The notes: generated from the sequence alone by a model not told the origin. DNA of 64,000 nt from Antarctobacter aquimaris (GCF_900184945.1 NZ_FXYF01000008.1:1-64000), one strand, 5' to 3'; counted from the stretch's first letter, positions 27,229 to 36,118 are shown. Program-made: numbers and translations.

Positions 27229-27764
27229 GTCGTGGGCCCCAGCACGCGGCGCGCGGCGATCAACGCGGCGCGCAGGAACTCGATCGCCGCCACGGCAAAG
27301 CCCAGCAGGATCAGCACGCGAAATGGCCAGGTCGGCAGCGTCGCGATGCCTTGCACGCCGATGAACTCGACCGCGTTCCAGTCCTTTTCAAAGATGCGGA
27401 CCGTGGCCCAGGCGATGGTGCCCAGCACCGCCGCCCCGGTCAGGTTGAAGACGACCTGCATCAGCGCCGCCACCCGCGGCGCGCGCCGCTCGACCCGGTC
27501 CAGCAGGAATTCGGTGCGGGCCAGCCGTCCGGCCCGGATCGTCGCGGCCAGTTGCAGCGCCACCAGCGTCACCACCAGGAAGGCGCCCAGTTCCGACACC
27601 AGCGGCAGCGAGGCCCCCAGGCTGTTGCGCGCCACGATGTCGGCGCAGATGATCACCATCAGCACGCCGATCATCAGGGTGCCGACGGCGGCGAAACCGT
27701 CGACCACCGCCCCCCAGAGCCGCGCCACCGCGCCCCCGGGTCCGCCCTGTCCGTCGCCTGCCAT
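27225..27764 (-). CDS. TRAP transporter small permease (DctQ family)
   Basis: A 179-residue protein with four membrane segments and the DctQ pattern: a first helix with CADIVARNSLG and a cytoplasmic loop with RAGRLARTEFLLDR. It joins DctM and receives substrate from the DctP-type binding protein encoded nine bases upstream. Genes run binding protein, small permease, large permease in one transcript. Confidence 0.9.
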   Translation of the reverse strand: MAGDGQGGPGGAVARLWGAVVDGFAAVGTLMIGVLMVIICADIVARNSLGASLPLVSELGAFLVVTLVALQLAATIRAGRLARTEFLLDRVERRAPRVAALMQVVFNLTGAAVLGTIAWATVRIFEKDWNAVEFIGVQGIATLPTWPFRVLILLGFAVAAIEFLRAALIAARRVLGPTT

Positions 27765-27773
27765 GCTCCGGGC

Positions 27774-28853
27774 TTACTTGTCCCAGTCGCGCACGGGCAC
27801 TTCGCCACGGGCGCGCAGAGCTTCGAGATAGGCCGCCAGGAACTCCGACGCGGGGATGCCCCGCGCGTCCAGCGGTTCGGCCCATTCCCTGGCAACGTTG
27901 GGCAGCTTGTTCGCCCACTTGGCCAGTTCGCCCTCAGGCATGTCCACGATCTGCACCGGCACCGACTGGCCCGCGCCCAGTTCGACCATCTTGTTCAGCG
28001 CGCCTTCGTGGCGGGCCACCAGGTCTTCGCCATGGCTGACGGTGTAGTGCTTGCCCGCCTCGATCATGGCGTTCTGCACCTCTTCGGGCAGCCCGTCCCA
28101 GCTGTCGCGGTTGATCGCGATGGCGCCGGAAAACGCCCCGCCGGCATCAAAGCGGTTGATGATCGGCGCCACCTCGTACAGCTTGATCGGCAGCGCCCCC
28201 AGCGCCAGCGTCAGCACGCCGTCGGACACGCCGGTCTGCACGTCGGTGTAATAGGTGGTCAGCGCGCCGTCGACGGCGTTGGCGTCCGTCCCGCGCAGCC
28301 AGTTGCCCAGCACCCCGGGGGCCGAGATCTTCATGCCGGCGATGTCGTCGATGCCGGTCAGCGGCGTCTTGGTGTAGATGTCGTAGAGGTCCGTCGCGGT
28401 AAAGCCCAGCACCTTGAGGTTGTGCTGTTCCCATTCGTTGCGGAACGCCTCGTTGGTCTCATAGAGCTCTTCCATCACCGCCAGGATCGCCGGCGGGTTG
28501 GCGCTGGCAAAGGGTGCATTCGAAGACGCCTGGCTCAGCGGCAGCTTGGCCTGCTCGAGAAAGGAAAATACCCAGCCCACGTCGGTGATGCCTTCCTCGA
28601 CCGAGGTCAGCGTGGCGTTGGCCTTGTAAAGCTGGCCGCCGAATGCCTCGTTCCATGCGATCCTGTAGGTGCCGGTCTGGGCCAGGATCTCGTCGGTGCG
28701 CGCCATGAAATGAGTCTGGATCATGCCGACCCAGGGCACCACCGTCGGGTGGCTGGAGGCCACGGTCAGGCTGATGGTTTCCTGCGCCTGCACCGGCACC
28801 GGCACCGGCAGCGCAAGCATGCCCGCCATCAGCGCGCCATACATCACTTTCAT
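27774..28853 (-). CDS. TRAP transporter substrate-binding protein (DctP family)
   Basis: A 359-residue periplasmic protein. The start at 28853 follows GGGAGGAAAGAGA; a longer frame from 28886 would spoil the signal peptide. Residues 1-22 form the signal (MKVMYGALMAG, then VPVPVQA, cleavage before QE). The family's substrate-contact arginine region is visible as GMKISAPGVLGNWLRG. Inducer or substrate is unknown, but the downstream CoA-transferase and citryl-CoA-lyase-like genes suggest a di- or tricarboxylate. Confidence 0.92.
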   Translation of the reverse strand: MKVMYGALMAGMLALPVPVPVQAQETISLTVASSHPTVVPWVGMIQTHFMARTDEILAQTGTYRIAWNEAFGGQLYKANATLTSVEEGITDVGWVFSFLEQAKLPLSQASSNAPFASANPPAILAVMEELYETNEAFRNEWEQHNLKVLGFTATDLYDIYTKTPLTGIDDIAGMKISAPGVLGNWLRGTDANAVDGALTTYYTDVQTGVSDGVLTLALGALPIKLYEVAPIINRFDAGGAFSGAIAINRDSWDGLPEEVQNAMIEAGKHYTVSHGEDLVARHEGALNKMVELGAGQSVPVQIVDMPEGELAKWANKLPNVAREWAEPLDARGIPASEFLAAYLEALRARGEVPVRDWDK

Positions 28854-28906
28854 TCTCTTTCCTCCCCTCAATGGGCCGGGCGACATGCCCGGTCCGGTCC
28901 TCGTGG

Positions 28907-30052
28907 TCAGCCGGCTTTGCGCCGTGCCAGTTCCGCGCGGATTTCTGCGCCGTGCTCGTCCAGGACGGGCGGCGGCCGCACCTCCGTGTCGGGCGTGCCG
29001 TCAAAATTGTAGGGCGCGCGCACGGTGGTGAAGGTGCCCAGTTCCGCAGACGGGACCGAGGTCTTGATCCGCAGGTGTTGCGCCTGCGGGTCCTCCAGCG
29101 CCTCGTCGCTGTCATAGGCCGGGCTGTGCGGCACCTCGTTGGCCTCCAGCAGATCACACCAGGCGTCCCGGGTCCTTTGCCGGAAGACCGGCGTCAGGAT
29201 CGCGATCAGATCGTCCTGGTGCCTGATTCGCTCCATCCGTTCGGCAAAGCGGGGGTCCTGGCTCAGCTGCTCCATGCCGGTCGCGGCCAGCATCCCCTCC
29301 CAGAACTTGGCGGGCGAGGACAGGTGGATCGCCACCCACTTTCCGTCCGCGCATTCAAAGGTATAGCTCTGCGACACCACCGGGCGCGACAGCGGCCCCA
29401 TGACCTCGCCGGCCGAGTAGTAGTGGGTAAAGCTGTCAAGGTTGAAATGGCACATCGCCTCCAGCATGGAGATGTCCAGCCGCCGCCCCTTGCCGGTCTG
29501 CGCCCGTTCCAGGAGTGCTGCGAGGATGCCCATGGCGGCATACTGCCCGGTCACGGCATCGGCGATGGCCGGGCCGATCACGCGCGGATCGGTCGGCGGG
29601 GTCAGCAGACGCAGGTAACCGCTCGCCGCCTGCGCCACGGTGTCATAGGTCGGCCGGTCGCGCGACGGGCCGGAGGTGCCAAAGCCCGAGATCGCGCAAT
29701 AGATCAGGTCGGGGCGATGCTTGCGCAGATCGTCCTCGCCCGCGCCCAGCTTGTCCGCCACGCCGGGGCGAAAGTTCTGGATGAACACGTCCGCCGTCGC
29801 CACCAGGTCATGCAGCACCGCCAGGTCGGCGGGCTGGCGCGTGTCCAGCGCGATGGAGCGCTTGTTGCGGTTGTAGGTCTGGTAATGCGGCGAATAGAGC
29901 CCGCCCTTGAAGGCGCGGAACGGGTCGCCCGTGCCGGGGCGTTCCACCTTGATCACGTCGGCGCCCAGGTCGGCCAGGTGCATCCCCGCCGCCGGCCCGG
30001 TGATGTAGGTGCCCAGTTCGACGACGCGGACAGACTCGAGGATCTTGACCAT
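28907..30052 (-). CDS. CaiB/BaiF (class III) CoA-transferase
   Basis: A 381-residue class III CoA-transferase, second of its kind here. The candidate nucleophile is Asp165 in PAIADAVTGQYAAMG. Conserved surroundings are VVELGTYITGP, GADVIKVERPG and NRNKRSIALD. It should convert a carboxylate to its CoA ester using another acyl-CoA as donor. It lies three bases downstream of the citryl-CoA-lyase-like gene and 53 bases upstream of the TRAP binding protein gene. This suggests uptake, activation and cleavage of one substrate. Confidence 0.9.
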   Translation of the reverse strand: MVKILESVRVVELGTYITGPAAGMHLADLGADVIKVERPGTGDPFRAFKGGLYSPHYQTYNRNKRSIALDTRQPADLAVLHDLVATADVFIQNFRPGVADKLGAGEDDLRKHRPDLIYCAISGFGTSGPSRDRPTYDTVAQAASGYLRLLTPPTDPRVIGPAIADAVTGQYAAMGILAALLERAQTGKGRRLDISMLEAMCHFNLDSFTHYYSAGEVMGPLSRPVVSQSYTFECADGKWVAIHLSSPAKFWEGMLAATGMEQLSQDPRFAERMERIRHQDDLIAILTPVFRQRTRDAWCDLLEANEVPHSPAYDSDEALEDPQAQHLRIKTSVPSAELGTFTTVRAPYNFDGTPDTEVRPPPVLDEHGAEIRAELARRKAG

Positions 30053-30055
30053 GAC

Positions 30056-30868
30056 CTACCCCGCCGTCTTGCCGTGCTTGGGCGACGGCTTGCCGTCATA
30101 GCCGATGGCGACATCCGCCTTGTGGGACAGGATGAAACCGATCGAGCGTTGCGCCTCTTCGAACAGGTGCGCCGACAGCCCCGCCGCCCGCGCCAGCAGC
30201 GGCACCGCCTTCAGCGCCCCCACCGGCCAGCCCGCGTCCAGGATCACCGCCGGGATCGCGCCCGACACGTTGATCGGCAGCGGCCGCTCGATGATGTCCG
30301 ACGCATGGGCGCCCAGGATGCGCAGCATCTCGACGTGCTTGCCCGACACGCCCAGGTCGTCCGCGATGGCCAGCAGCCGGTCCGCGCGCGGATCGCCGCC
30401 CGAATGCTGCGGATGGCCCAGCCCTGCCACCTTGCGCCGCGCCGCCTTGTGTTCGTTCAGGCTCTCGATGGCGACACTCTCGAAATCCCACCCTTCCGCC
30501 TCGGCCCGCTCGACAAGCTCGACGATGTAGCGCCCCGCCGATTCGGAGCTGCCCGCCACCACGCTGCCCATGCCCAGCAGCCCCGCCGACATCGCCCCCT
30601 GCCAGGCGTCCGGCCCCGCCGCCAGCGTCATCCGCGCCGCCTGCACCGAGGGCACCAGCCCGTGTTCGGCGATCGCCACCAGGCAGGCGTCCATCATGTC
30701 GCGCTGCACCCGGGTCGGCTTTTCGCCCAGCACCAGCAGCCAGAAATAGTCGGTGAACCCGATCTTGCCGATCAGGTCGTCACACAGATCCAGCCCCCGC
30801 ACCGTGATGCTGTCCGCGTCCGAGGTGGCGATGGCCGTATAGGCCTGGTCCTGTTTTCCGATCCGCAT
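30056..30868 (-). CDS. citryl-CoA lyase-like protein of the citrate synthase superfamily
   Basis: A 270-residue protein with the small-domain fold of citrate synthase, near the length of stand-alone citryl-CoA lyase. The histidine motif appears as GLGHPQHSGGDPRADRL (about 113-129), where citrate synthases have GHRVYK.DPR, and INVSGAIPAVILDAG follows. Such enzymes cleave citryl-CoA or similar 3-hydroxyacyl-CoA esters into acetyl-CoA and an oxo acid. The ATG at 30868 with GGGAG is better than the in-frame GTG at 30886. It is the first gene of the operon with CaiB and the TRAP transporter, divergent from the dioxygenase gene. Confidence 0.78.
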   Translation of the reverse strand: MRIGKQDQAYTAIATSDADSITVRGLDLCDDLIGKIGFTDYFWLLVLGEKPTRVQRDMMDACLVAIAEHGLVPSVQAARMTLAAGPDAWQGAMSAGLLGMGSVVAGSSESAGRYIVELVERAEAEGWDFESVAIESLNEHKAARRKVAGLGHPQHSGGDPRADRLLAIADDLGVSGKHVEMLRILGAHASDIIERPLPINVSGAIPAVILDAGWPVGALKAVPLLARAAGLSAHLFEEAQRSIGFILSHKADVAIGYDGKPSPKHGKTAG

Positions 30869-30890
30869 GGCCGCTCCCGTTTTCACATTG

Positions 30891-30909
30891 TTTTTCGCTA
30901 TGCGAAAAA
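30891..30909. promoter_or_regulatory. TTTTTCGC-TAT-GCGAAAAA palindrome, candidate IclR operator
   Basis: A perfect eight-base inverted repeat with three bases between lies in the 134-base divergent space between the citryl-CoA-lyase-like and dioxygenase genes. IclR-family proteins commonly bind AT-flanked palindromes of this kind with a TCGC/GCGA core. An IclR gene follows the dioxygenase, so this is a strong candidate site for controlling both operons. Confidence 0.6.
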
Positions 30910-30917
30910 AAATTCTC

Positions 30918-30946
30918 TTGCCGAAAATAATGGGCCGACCTACCCT
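30918..30946 (+). promoter_or_regulatory. promoter candidate for the dioxygenase operon
   Basis: TTGCCG (30918-30923), a 17-base spacer and TACCCT (30941-30946) lie just downstream of the palindrome, 57 bases before the dioxygenase ATG. A site upstream of the -35 would suit an IclR activator, as in PcaR or PobR-type control. Confidence 0.35.
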
Positions 30947-31002
30947 AACGTCAAGCGGTAATTTGCGGCAACCGGCGGAGGCCGCGACGAGGGAGGGAAA
31001 CC

Positions 31003-31866
31003 ATGAAGGATATCAACCAGTTCACCATCACGGAGGCGGTGAAGAAGTCGTTCAACACCGAACCGGACAGCCGGTTCGAGCAGCTGTTGCACGGGCTGAT
31101 CGAGCATCTGCACGACTACACCCGCGAACATCAGCTGACCCATCAAGAATGGATGAAGGTCTTGATGTTCCTCTACGATTGCGGCCAGATCTCCACCCCC
31201 GAACGGCACGAATTCATTCTCTTGTCGGACGTGCTGGGATTCTCGGCGCTGGTCGACATGATCAACACCAAGGGCGGCGCCACCGAAGGGTCGAACCTCG
31301 GGCCCTTCTACCTCGACAACGCGCCGCGCAAACCGCTGGGTGCAGACCTCGGCGACGGCCGCGACGGCGTCTGCGTGCTGGTCCACGGCAAGGTGACGGA
31401 TTCGCTGCACAAACCCCTGCCCGGCGCCGTGGTCGACACCTGGCAGGCCGACGGCGCGGGCACCTACCCGATCCAGGAGCAGGAACAGGGCCAGGACAAG
31501 ATGGACCTGCGCGGCGTGTTCGAAGCGGATGACCAGGGCCGCTACTGGTACACCACCGTCCTGCCCAAGCCCTATACCGTGCCCTATGACGGCCCGGTGG
31601 GCGAACTCTTGCGCGCCGGCAACCGCCACGCCTGGCGCCCGGCCCACCTGCACTACATCGTGCGCGCCCCGGGCATGGCCTCGATCACCACCGAGATCTT
31701 CTTCGAGAACGCCGAATACGTCGACAACGACGCGGTGTTCGGCGTGCGCCGCTCGCTGCTGGCCAAGGTGCACCCGGCCAAGCGCGCCAAGGACCTTGGC
31801 CTGCCCACGGACAAGACCCCCGACGCGGTGGTCGAGTTCGATTTCGTCCTCGCGCCGCAGGGCTGA
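31003..31866 (+). CDS. intradiol ring-cleavage dioxygenase (hydroxyquinol/catechol 1,2-dioxygenase type)
   Basis: A 287-residue non-heme ferric dioxygenase with the N-terminal helical dimerisation domain (about 20-90) and the beta-sandwich catalytic domain. Iron ligands are assignable as Tyr155 (GTYPIQ), Tyr191 (KPYTVPYDGP), His215 and His217 (RPAHLHY). It opens catechol-like rings between the two hydroxyls to give a muconate or, for hydroxyquinol, maleylacetate. GAGGGAGGG provides a strong ribosome site. The overall pattern resembles hydroxyquinol 1,2-dioxygenases; the exact substrate is not certain. It is followed six bases later by its probable IclR regulator. Confidence 0.88.
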   Translation: MKDINQFTITEAVKKSFNTEPDSRFEQLLHGLIEHLHDYTREHQLTHQEWMKVLMFLYDCGQISTPERHEFILLSDVLGFSALVDMINTKGGATEGSNLGPFYLDNAPRKPLGADLGDGRDGVCVLVHGKVTDSLHKPLPGAVVDTWQADGAGTYPIQEQEQGQDKMDLRGVFEADDQGRYWYTTVLPKPYTVPYDGPVGELLRAGNRHAWRPAHLHYIVRAPGMASITTEIFFENAEYVDNDAVFGVRRSLLAKVHPAKRAKDLGLPTDKTPDAVVEFDFVLAPQG

Positions 31867-31872
31867 CCCGCC

Positions 31873-32676
31873 ATGGCGCGCGACGGCGACAAACCGGCGG
31901 AGTTCGTCGAGGCGCTGGCCAAGGGTCTCGCCATCCTCGAATCCTTCGACACCACCCACCCGGAGATGACGCTGTCCGAGGTGGCCCGCCGCGTCGGCCT
32001 GTCCCCCGCCGCCGCGCGCCGCTCGCTGATCACGCTGGCCGAACTGGGCTATGTCGGCCAGCATGACAAACGGTTCCACCTGAAACCGCGCATCATGGCG
32101 CTGGGCTCGGCCTTCTACTTTTCGGCCCGGGTGGATGAGCTGTTGCAGCCGGACCTGCGCGACCTGGTGAACCGCTTCGGCGATGCCTCATCGGTGGGCG
32201 CGCTGGACCGGACGCAGGTGATCTACGTCGCCCATGTCTCGGTCCAGCGGGCGCGCCGCGCCGCCGCCGTGGTCGGCGCGCGCTACCCGGCCTATGCCAC
32301 CTCGATGGGCCGCGTGCTGCTGGCGGGGCTGGACGATGCGACGCTGAATGCCCGCCTTGCCCAGACCGACTTCCAGCCTTTGACATCAAAGACCTGCACC
32401 GATCCCTGCCAGCTCCGGCAGGAGGTGATGACCGTGCGCGCCAACGGCTATGCCACCACCGTCGACCAGCTGGACTACGGCATCACCGCGCTCGCCGTGC
32501 CGATCCGCGACCCGCAGGGCCGCACCATCGCCGCGCTCAATTCCTCGGGCTACACCGGGGTCGTCACCCCCGAAAGCCTGATCCGCGAACGCCTGCCCGC
32601 CCTGCGCGAGGCGGCATCCCACATCGCCCACGAAATCGCCCGCTTTCCCGTGCTGCAATCGGTGCTGGGCGGCTGA
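31873..32676 (+). CDS. IclR-family regulator (PcaR/PobR-like)
   Basis: A 267-residue regulator: winged helix at about 12-75 (LSEVARRVGLSPAAARRSLITLAELGYV) and an IclR effector domain from about 90, with AAVVGARYPAYATSMGRVLLA and the C-terminal GITALAVPIRD. Members near aromatic catabolic genes respond to ring-cleavage products or parent acids. It lies between the dioxygenase and the amidohydrolase gene and probably acts at the palindrome at 30891. Confidence 0.92.
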   Translation: MARDGDKPAEFVEALAKGLAILESFDTTHPEMTLSEVARRVGLSPAAARRSLITLAELGYVGQHDKRFHLKPRIMALGSAFYFSARVDELLQPDLRDLVNRFGDASSVGALDRTQVIYVAHVSVQRARRAAAVVGARYPAYATSMGRVLLAGLDDATLNARLAQTDFQPLTSKTCTDPCQLRQEVMTVRANGYATTVDQLDYGITALAVPIRDPQGRTIAALNSSGYTGVVTPESLIRERLPALREAASHIAHEIARFPVLQSVLGG

Positions 32677-32708
32677 ACCAGCAAAAGACACACAGGGAGG
32701 AAACCACC

Positions 32709-34211
32709 ATGTGCCGACTGTGCACCCCCGCCACCCCGATCGCCAAATGCCCCGGCGCCGGTCCGCTTGTCCGCGCCGCCTCGGGCGAAACCTCCAGCGG
32801 CGCGCAGGCCGCCGCCTCGGCCCGCACCCATGTCACCGCCGCCAGCCTGCCCGACCTGTCGGGCCAGAAAGGCACCCGCATCCTGATCAAGGGCGGCGTG
32901 GTGATGTCGGTCGATCCCGCCGTCGGCAACTTTGCCGTGGGCGACGTGCTGATCGAGGGCGACCGCATCCTCGAAGTCGGCGCCAACATCCAGGCCGCCG
33001 ATGCCCACGTGATCGACGCCAGGGGCAAGATCGTCATGCCCGGCTTCATCGACACCCACCACCACCAGTTCGAGACCGGCCTGCGCTCGACCCTGTCGGA
33101 TGCCATCGTCGTCAACGACGGCCGGCCGGAAAACGCGCGCAACTACTACGAGGCGATGCTGCTGGGCTTCTCGCAGCACTACCGCCCGCAGGATGTCTAC
33201 ATCAACGAGCTTTACGGCGGCCTCGCGCAGCTGGATGCCGGCGTCACCACGGTGATGGACGTCAGCCAGATCCACCACTCGGCCGAGCATTCCGACGCCG
33301 CCATCGAGGGCCTGCGCGACGCCGGCCGCCGCGGCGTCTTCGGCTACTTCGAAGGCTGGTGGGACGGCAAGGAATACCCCCAGGGCGCCCGCCGCATCCG
33401 CGAACGCTACTTCTCCTCCGACGACCAGTTGTTGACCATGGTCATGGGCGGCGAGATCTACATCGACGGCTACCAGGAGGCGTGGAAGATCGGCCGCGAG
33501 CTGGACCTGCAAATCGCGCTGCACGTCGTGACAACCTTCGGCATGACCCCCACCTTCGACGCGCTGGCGAAATCCGGTGTCTTTGGCCCGGACAACATCT
33601 TCATCCACATGACCGGCATGACGGATGATGCGTGGAAGGCCGCCGCCGACGCGGGCGCGCATGTCTCGCTCTCGGTGCCGATCGAGATGCACATGCGCCA
33701 CGGCCAGCCGCCGATCCAGAAGGCGCTGGACCTCGGCATGTCGATGTCGCTGTCCTCGGACGTGGAATGCACCATGTCGGCGGATTTCTTCACCCAGATG
33801 CGCGCGCTGGTCACACTCCAGCGGATGCACGCGAACGAACTGGCGCTGGGCGGCGCGCAGGATTTCCCGGCGCTGATGAAGACCGCCGACGCGATCCGCC
33901 ACGCCACCATCGAGGGCGCCAGGGGCCTGCGGCTGGACCGCAAGACCGGCAGCCTGACCCCGGGCAAGCAGGCCGACATCCTCCTGCTGGACGCCGAAGC
34001 GATCAACGTCGCGCCGCTGAACAACGCCGCCGGCGCGGTGGTCACGCTGATGGACCGCAGCAACGTCGACACCGTCATGGTCGCCGGCAAGATCCGCAAG
34101 TGGCAGGGACAGCTCCTGGGCCACGACCTGGCCAAGCTGCGCCGCGAGCTGGAGGAAAGCCGCGACTACATCTTCGAAAAGGCGGGCGTCCAGCACGACC
34201 TGTTCGCCTGA
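32709..34211 (+). CDS. amidohydrolase-superfamily metal hydrolase (TrzA/AtzA/COG0402 type) with Cys-rich N-terminal extension
   Basis: A 500-residue amidohydrolase. Metal ligands are His117 and His119 (IDTHHHQ), His272 (ALHVV), His300 (IFIHM) and Asp351 (SSDVECTMS), a mononuclear COG0402 pattern. The family hydrolyses C-N or C-Cl bonds of nucleobase-like, triazine or lactam substrates. The first 50 residues precede the usual beginning and contain Cys2, Cys5 and Cys14 (MCRLCTP), an unusual addition. GGGAGGAAACCACC precedes the ATG. It lies in the IclR-controlled aromatic cluster. The substrate is unknown. Confidence 0.85.
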   Translation: MCRLCTPATPIAKCPGAGPLVRAASGETSSGAQAAASARTHVTAASLPDLSGQKGTRILIKGGVVMSVDPAVGNFAVGDVLIEGDRILEVGANIQAADAHVIDARGKIVMPGFIDTHHHQFETGLRSTLSDAIVVNDGRPENARNYYEAMLLGFSQHYRPQDVYINELYGGLAQLDAGVTTVMDVSQIHHSAEHSDAAIEGLRDAGRRGVFGYFEGWWDGKEYPQGARRIRERYFSSDDQLLTMVMGGEIYIDGYQEAWKIGRELDLQIALHVVTTFGMTPTFDALAKSGVFGPDNIFIHMTGMTDDAWKAAADAGAHVSLSVPIEMHMRHGQPPIQKALDLGMSMSLSSDVECTMSADFFTQMRALVTLQRMHANELALGGAQDFPALMKTADAIRHATIEGARGLRLDRKTGSLTPGKQADILLLDAEAINVAPLNNAAGAVVTLMDRSNVDTVMVAGKIRKWQGQLLGHDLAKLRRELEESRDYIFEKAGVQHDLFA

Positions 34212-34220
34212 GAGAGAACA

Positions 34221-34241
34221 CGGCCTCTTTGCCTGAGGCCG
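34221..34241. terminator. hairpin between the amidohydrolase and MetE-like genes
   Basis: CGGCCTC-TTTGCCT-GAGGCCG forms a seven-base perfect stem ten bases after the amidohydrolase stop. No T-run follows. It may reduce read-through or stabilise the upstream message; a riboswitch was considered and not supported. Confidence 0.35.
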
Positions 34242-34311
34242 CAACCCCTCACCGCCTGACATGACCCGGGGCGCGGCCCCTGTCCGCCCCCGCCAACCAC
34301 AGGAATGCGCC

Positions 34312-35334
34312 ATGCTTTTCCCGACCTCGCTCGTCGGCTCCTACCGCCAGCCCGGCTGGCTCATCGACCATGACAAGCTGGGCGGCCAGTACCCGCCCCG
34401 CACCCGCGCGCGCGAACTCTGGCGCATCCCCGAACCGCTGCTGTCGCAGGCGCAGGACGATGCCACCCGCCTCGCCATCCTTGACCAGGAGCTGGCCGGC
34501 CTCGACATCATCACCGACGGCGAGATCCGCCGCGAAAGCTATTCCAACCGTTTCGCAACCGCGCTCGACGGGCTGGACCTCGACAACTACGGCACCATCC
34601 TGACCCGCTCGGGCAAGCCGGTGCCGGTGCCGCGCATCACCGGCCCGATCCGCCGCGCCCGCCCGGTCGAGGTGGACGACCTCAGGTTCCTGCGCGCCCA
34701 CACCGACCGCACGATCAAGATCACCCTGCCCGGTCCCTTCACCATGAGCCAGCAGGCGCTGAACGAACACTACGGCACCGCCGAAGAGGCCGCGATGGAC
34801 TACGCCCGCGCCGTGCGCGAGGAAATGGCCGACCTGTTTGCCGCCGGGGCCGACGTGGTGCAGCTGGACGAACCCTGGATGCAGGCCAAGCCCGAGCTGG
34901 CCGAACAATACGGCCTCGCCGCGCTGAACGCCGCATTGGAGGGCGCCGCCGGCACCACCGCCGTGCACATCTGTTTCGGCTACGCCGCGATGACCAAGCA
35001 ACGCCCCGAGGGCTATTCCTTTCTGCCGCAGCTGGCCGATTGCCTCTGCGACCAGGTCTCGATCGAGACCGCGCAGTCGAACCTCGACACCTCGGTGCTG
35101 GAAACCATCCGCGGCAAGACGGTGATCCTGGGCGTGATCGACCTGTCCGACATGCAGGTCGAATCGGCCGAGACGGTGGCCCACCGCATCCGCCGCGCGC
35201 TGCCCCACGTCGACGCCGACAAGATCGTCGTCGCGCCCGACTGCGGGATGAAATACCTGCCGCGCGACATCGCCTTTGGCAAGATGCAGGCCATGGCGCA
35301 GGGCGCCGCCATCGTCCGGGCCGAACTGGCCTGA
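34312..35334 (+). CDS. MetE-like (cobalamin-independent methionine synthase C-terminal type) zinc methyltransferase
   Basis: A 340-residue single-barrel protein matching only the catalytic half of MetE. The zinc site is complete: His219 and Cys221 (AVHICFGY), Glu252 (SIETAQS) and Cys311 (PDCGMKYLPR). Full MetE is about 750 residues, so this is one of the short MetE paralogues that transfer methyl groups in catabolic contexts or act on other thiols. The start is set at 34312 by AGGA eight bases upstream. Its position among ring-cleavage genes suggests demethylation of a methoxylated or methylated substrate, an inference from context only. Confidence 0.85.
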   Translation: MLFPTSLVGSYRQPGWLIDHDKLGGQYPPRTRARELWRIPEPLLSQAQDDATRLAILDQELAGLDIITDGEIRRESYSNRFATALDGLDLDNYGTILTRSGKPVPVPRITGPIRRARPVEVDDLRFLRAHTDRTIKITLPGPFTMSQQALNEHYGTAEEAAMDYARAVREEMADLFAAGADVVQLDEPWMQAKPELAEQYGLAALNAALEGAAGTTAVHICFGYAAMTKQRPEGYSFLPQLADCLCDQVSIETAQSNLDTSVLETIRGKTVILGVIDLSDMQVESAETVAHRIRRALPHVDADKIVVAPDCGMKYLPRDIAFGKMQAMAQGAAIVRAELA

Positions 35335-35420
35335 CCCGCTGACAGACCCTGTGCGCGGACAAACAGGACAAGGCGGCTGCCGCGGGCTACCTTGGCCACA
35401 TCAGACCAGGGAGGAACACC

Positions 35421-36017
35421 ATGTCCGGCACCGAATACCGCAAGATCCAGACGCAGGGCGTCCACCACATCACGATCATCGGCGCCGACCGCCAGACCTC
35501 GATCGACTTCTGGGAGGGCGTGCTGGGCATGCCCTTCGTCTTTGACCAGCCCAACCTCGACGACCCGAACGAAGGCCACCTCTACTTCGACCCAGGCGAC
35601 GGCCGCCTGATCACCATCTTCACCAACGAAGAGCGCAAGCCCGATGCCACCCCGGTCCCCGAGGCGACCGGCTCGCTGCACCATCTCGCGCTGAACGTCA
35701 GCCAGGCGACGTTCTGGCAGGTGGCGGCACGGCTGGACGCGCGCGGGGTCAAACATTCCGGCCCGGTGGACCGCGGCTTCATGGATTCGATCTACTTCCG
35801 CGATCCGCTGGGCCTGCGGCTGGAACTGGCCAGCTACCGCTTCGAGCCGCCCGAGGGCTGCCGCCACGCCGACGTGATGATCGAGGCGCACCGCATCCGC
35901 AGCGCCCGCGGCGACCACCACATCGACCGCGAACACCTCGCCGACGCGATCGAGCTGCTGGTACAGCGCCGCCAGTCCTCGCTGTCCACGGACCGGGGCG
36001 CGCGCAATCCCTATTGA
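35421..36017 (+). CDS. VOC-family (glyoxalase/extradiol dioxygenase fold) protein
   Basis: A 198-residue protein with two beta-alpha-beta-beta-beta modules. Probable metal ligands are His16 (VHHITI), His87 or His88 (SLHHLALNV) and Glu135 (GLRLELAS), the arrangement of glyoxalase/dioxygenase family members. It might be a ring-cleaving extradiol-type enzyme or an isomerase. The C-terminal tail of 55 residues (from about 145) is longer than usual and basic. A GGGAGGAACACC site precedes the ATG. Confidence 0.82.
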   Translation: MSGTEYRKIQTQGVHHITIIGADRQTSIDFWEGVLGMPFVFDQPNLDDPNEGHLYFDPGDGRLITIFTNEERKPDATPVPEATGSLHHLALNVSQATFWQVAARLDARGVKHSGPVDRGFMDSIYFRDPLGLRLELASYRFEPPEGCRHADVMIEAHRIRSARGDHHIDREHLADAIELLVQRRQSSLSTDRGARNPY

Positions 36018-36118
36018 CGAACGCGCCGTTCTGCACTTTTCCTTGCAGACAGCATGATCCCGCGCCACCCTGCTCCGCAGGCCCGGCGCGCGGGTCATCA
36101 CCGCAGGAAAGGCACCAC

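Noticed and set aside
34212-34311. SAM-type riboswitch before the MetE-like gene
   Set aside because: Only a simple seven-base hairpin is present; no conserved SAM-I or SAM-II core could be found, and the gene is in a catabolic cluster.
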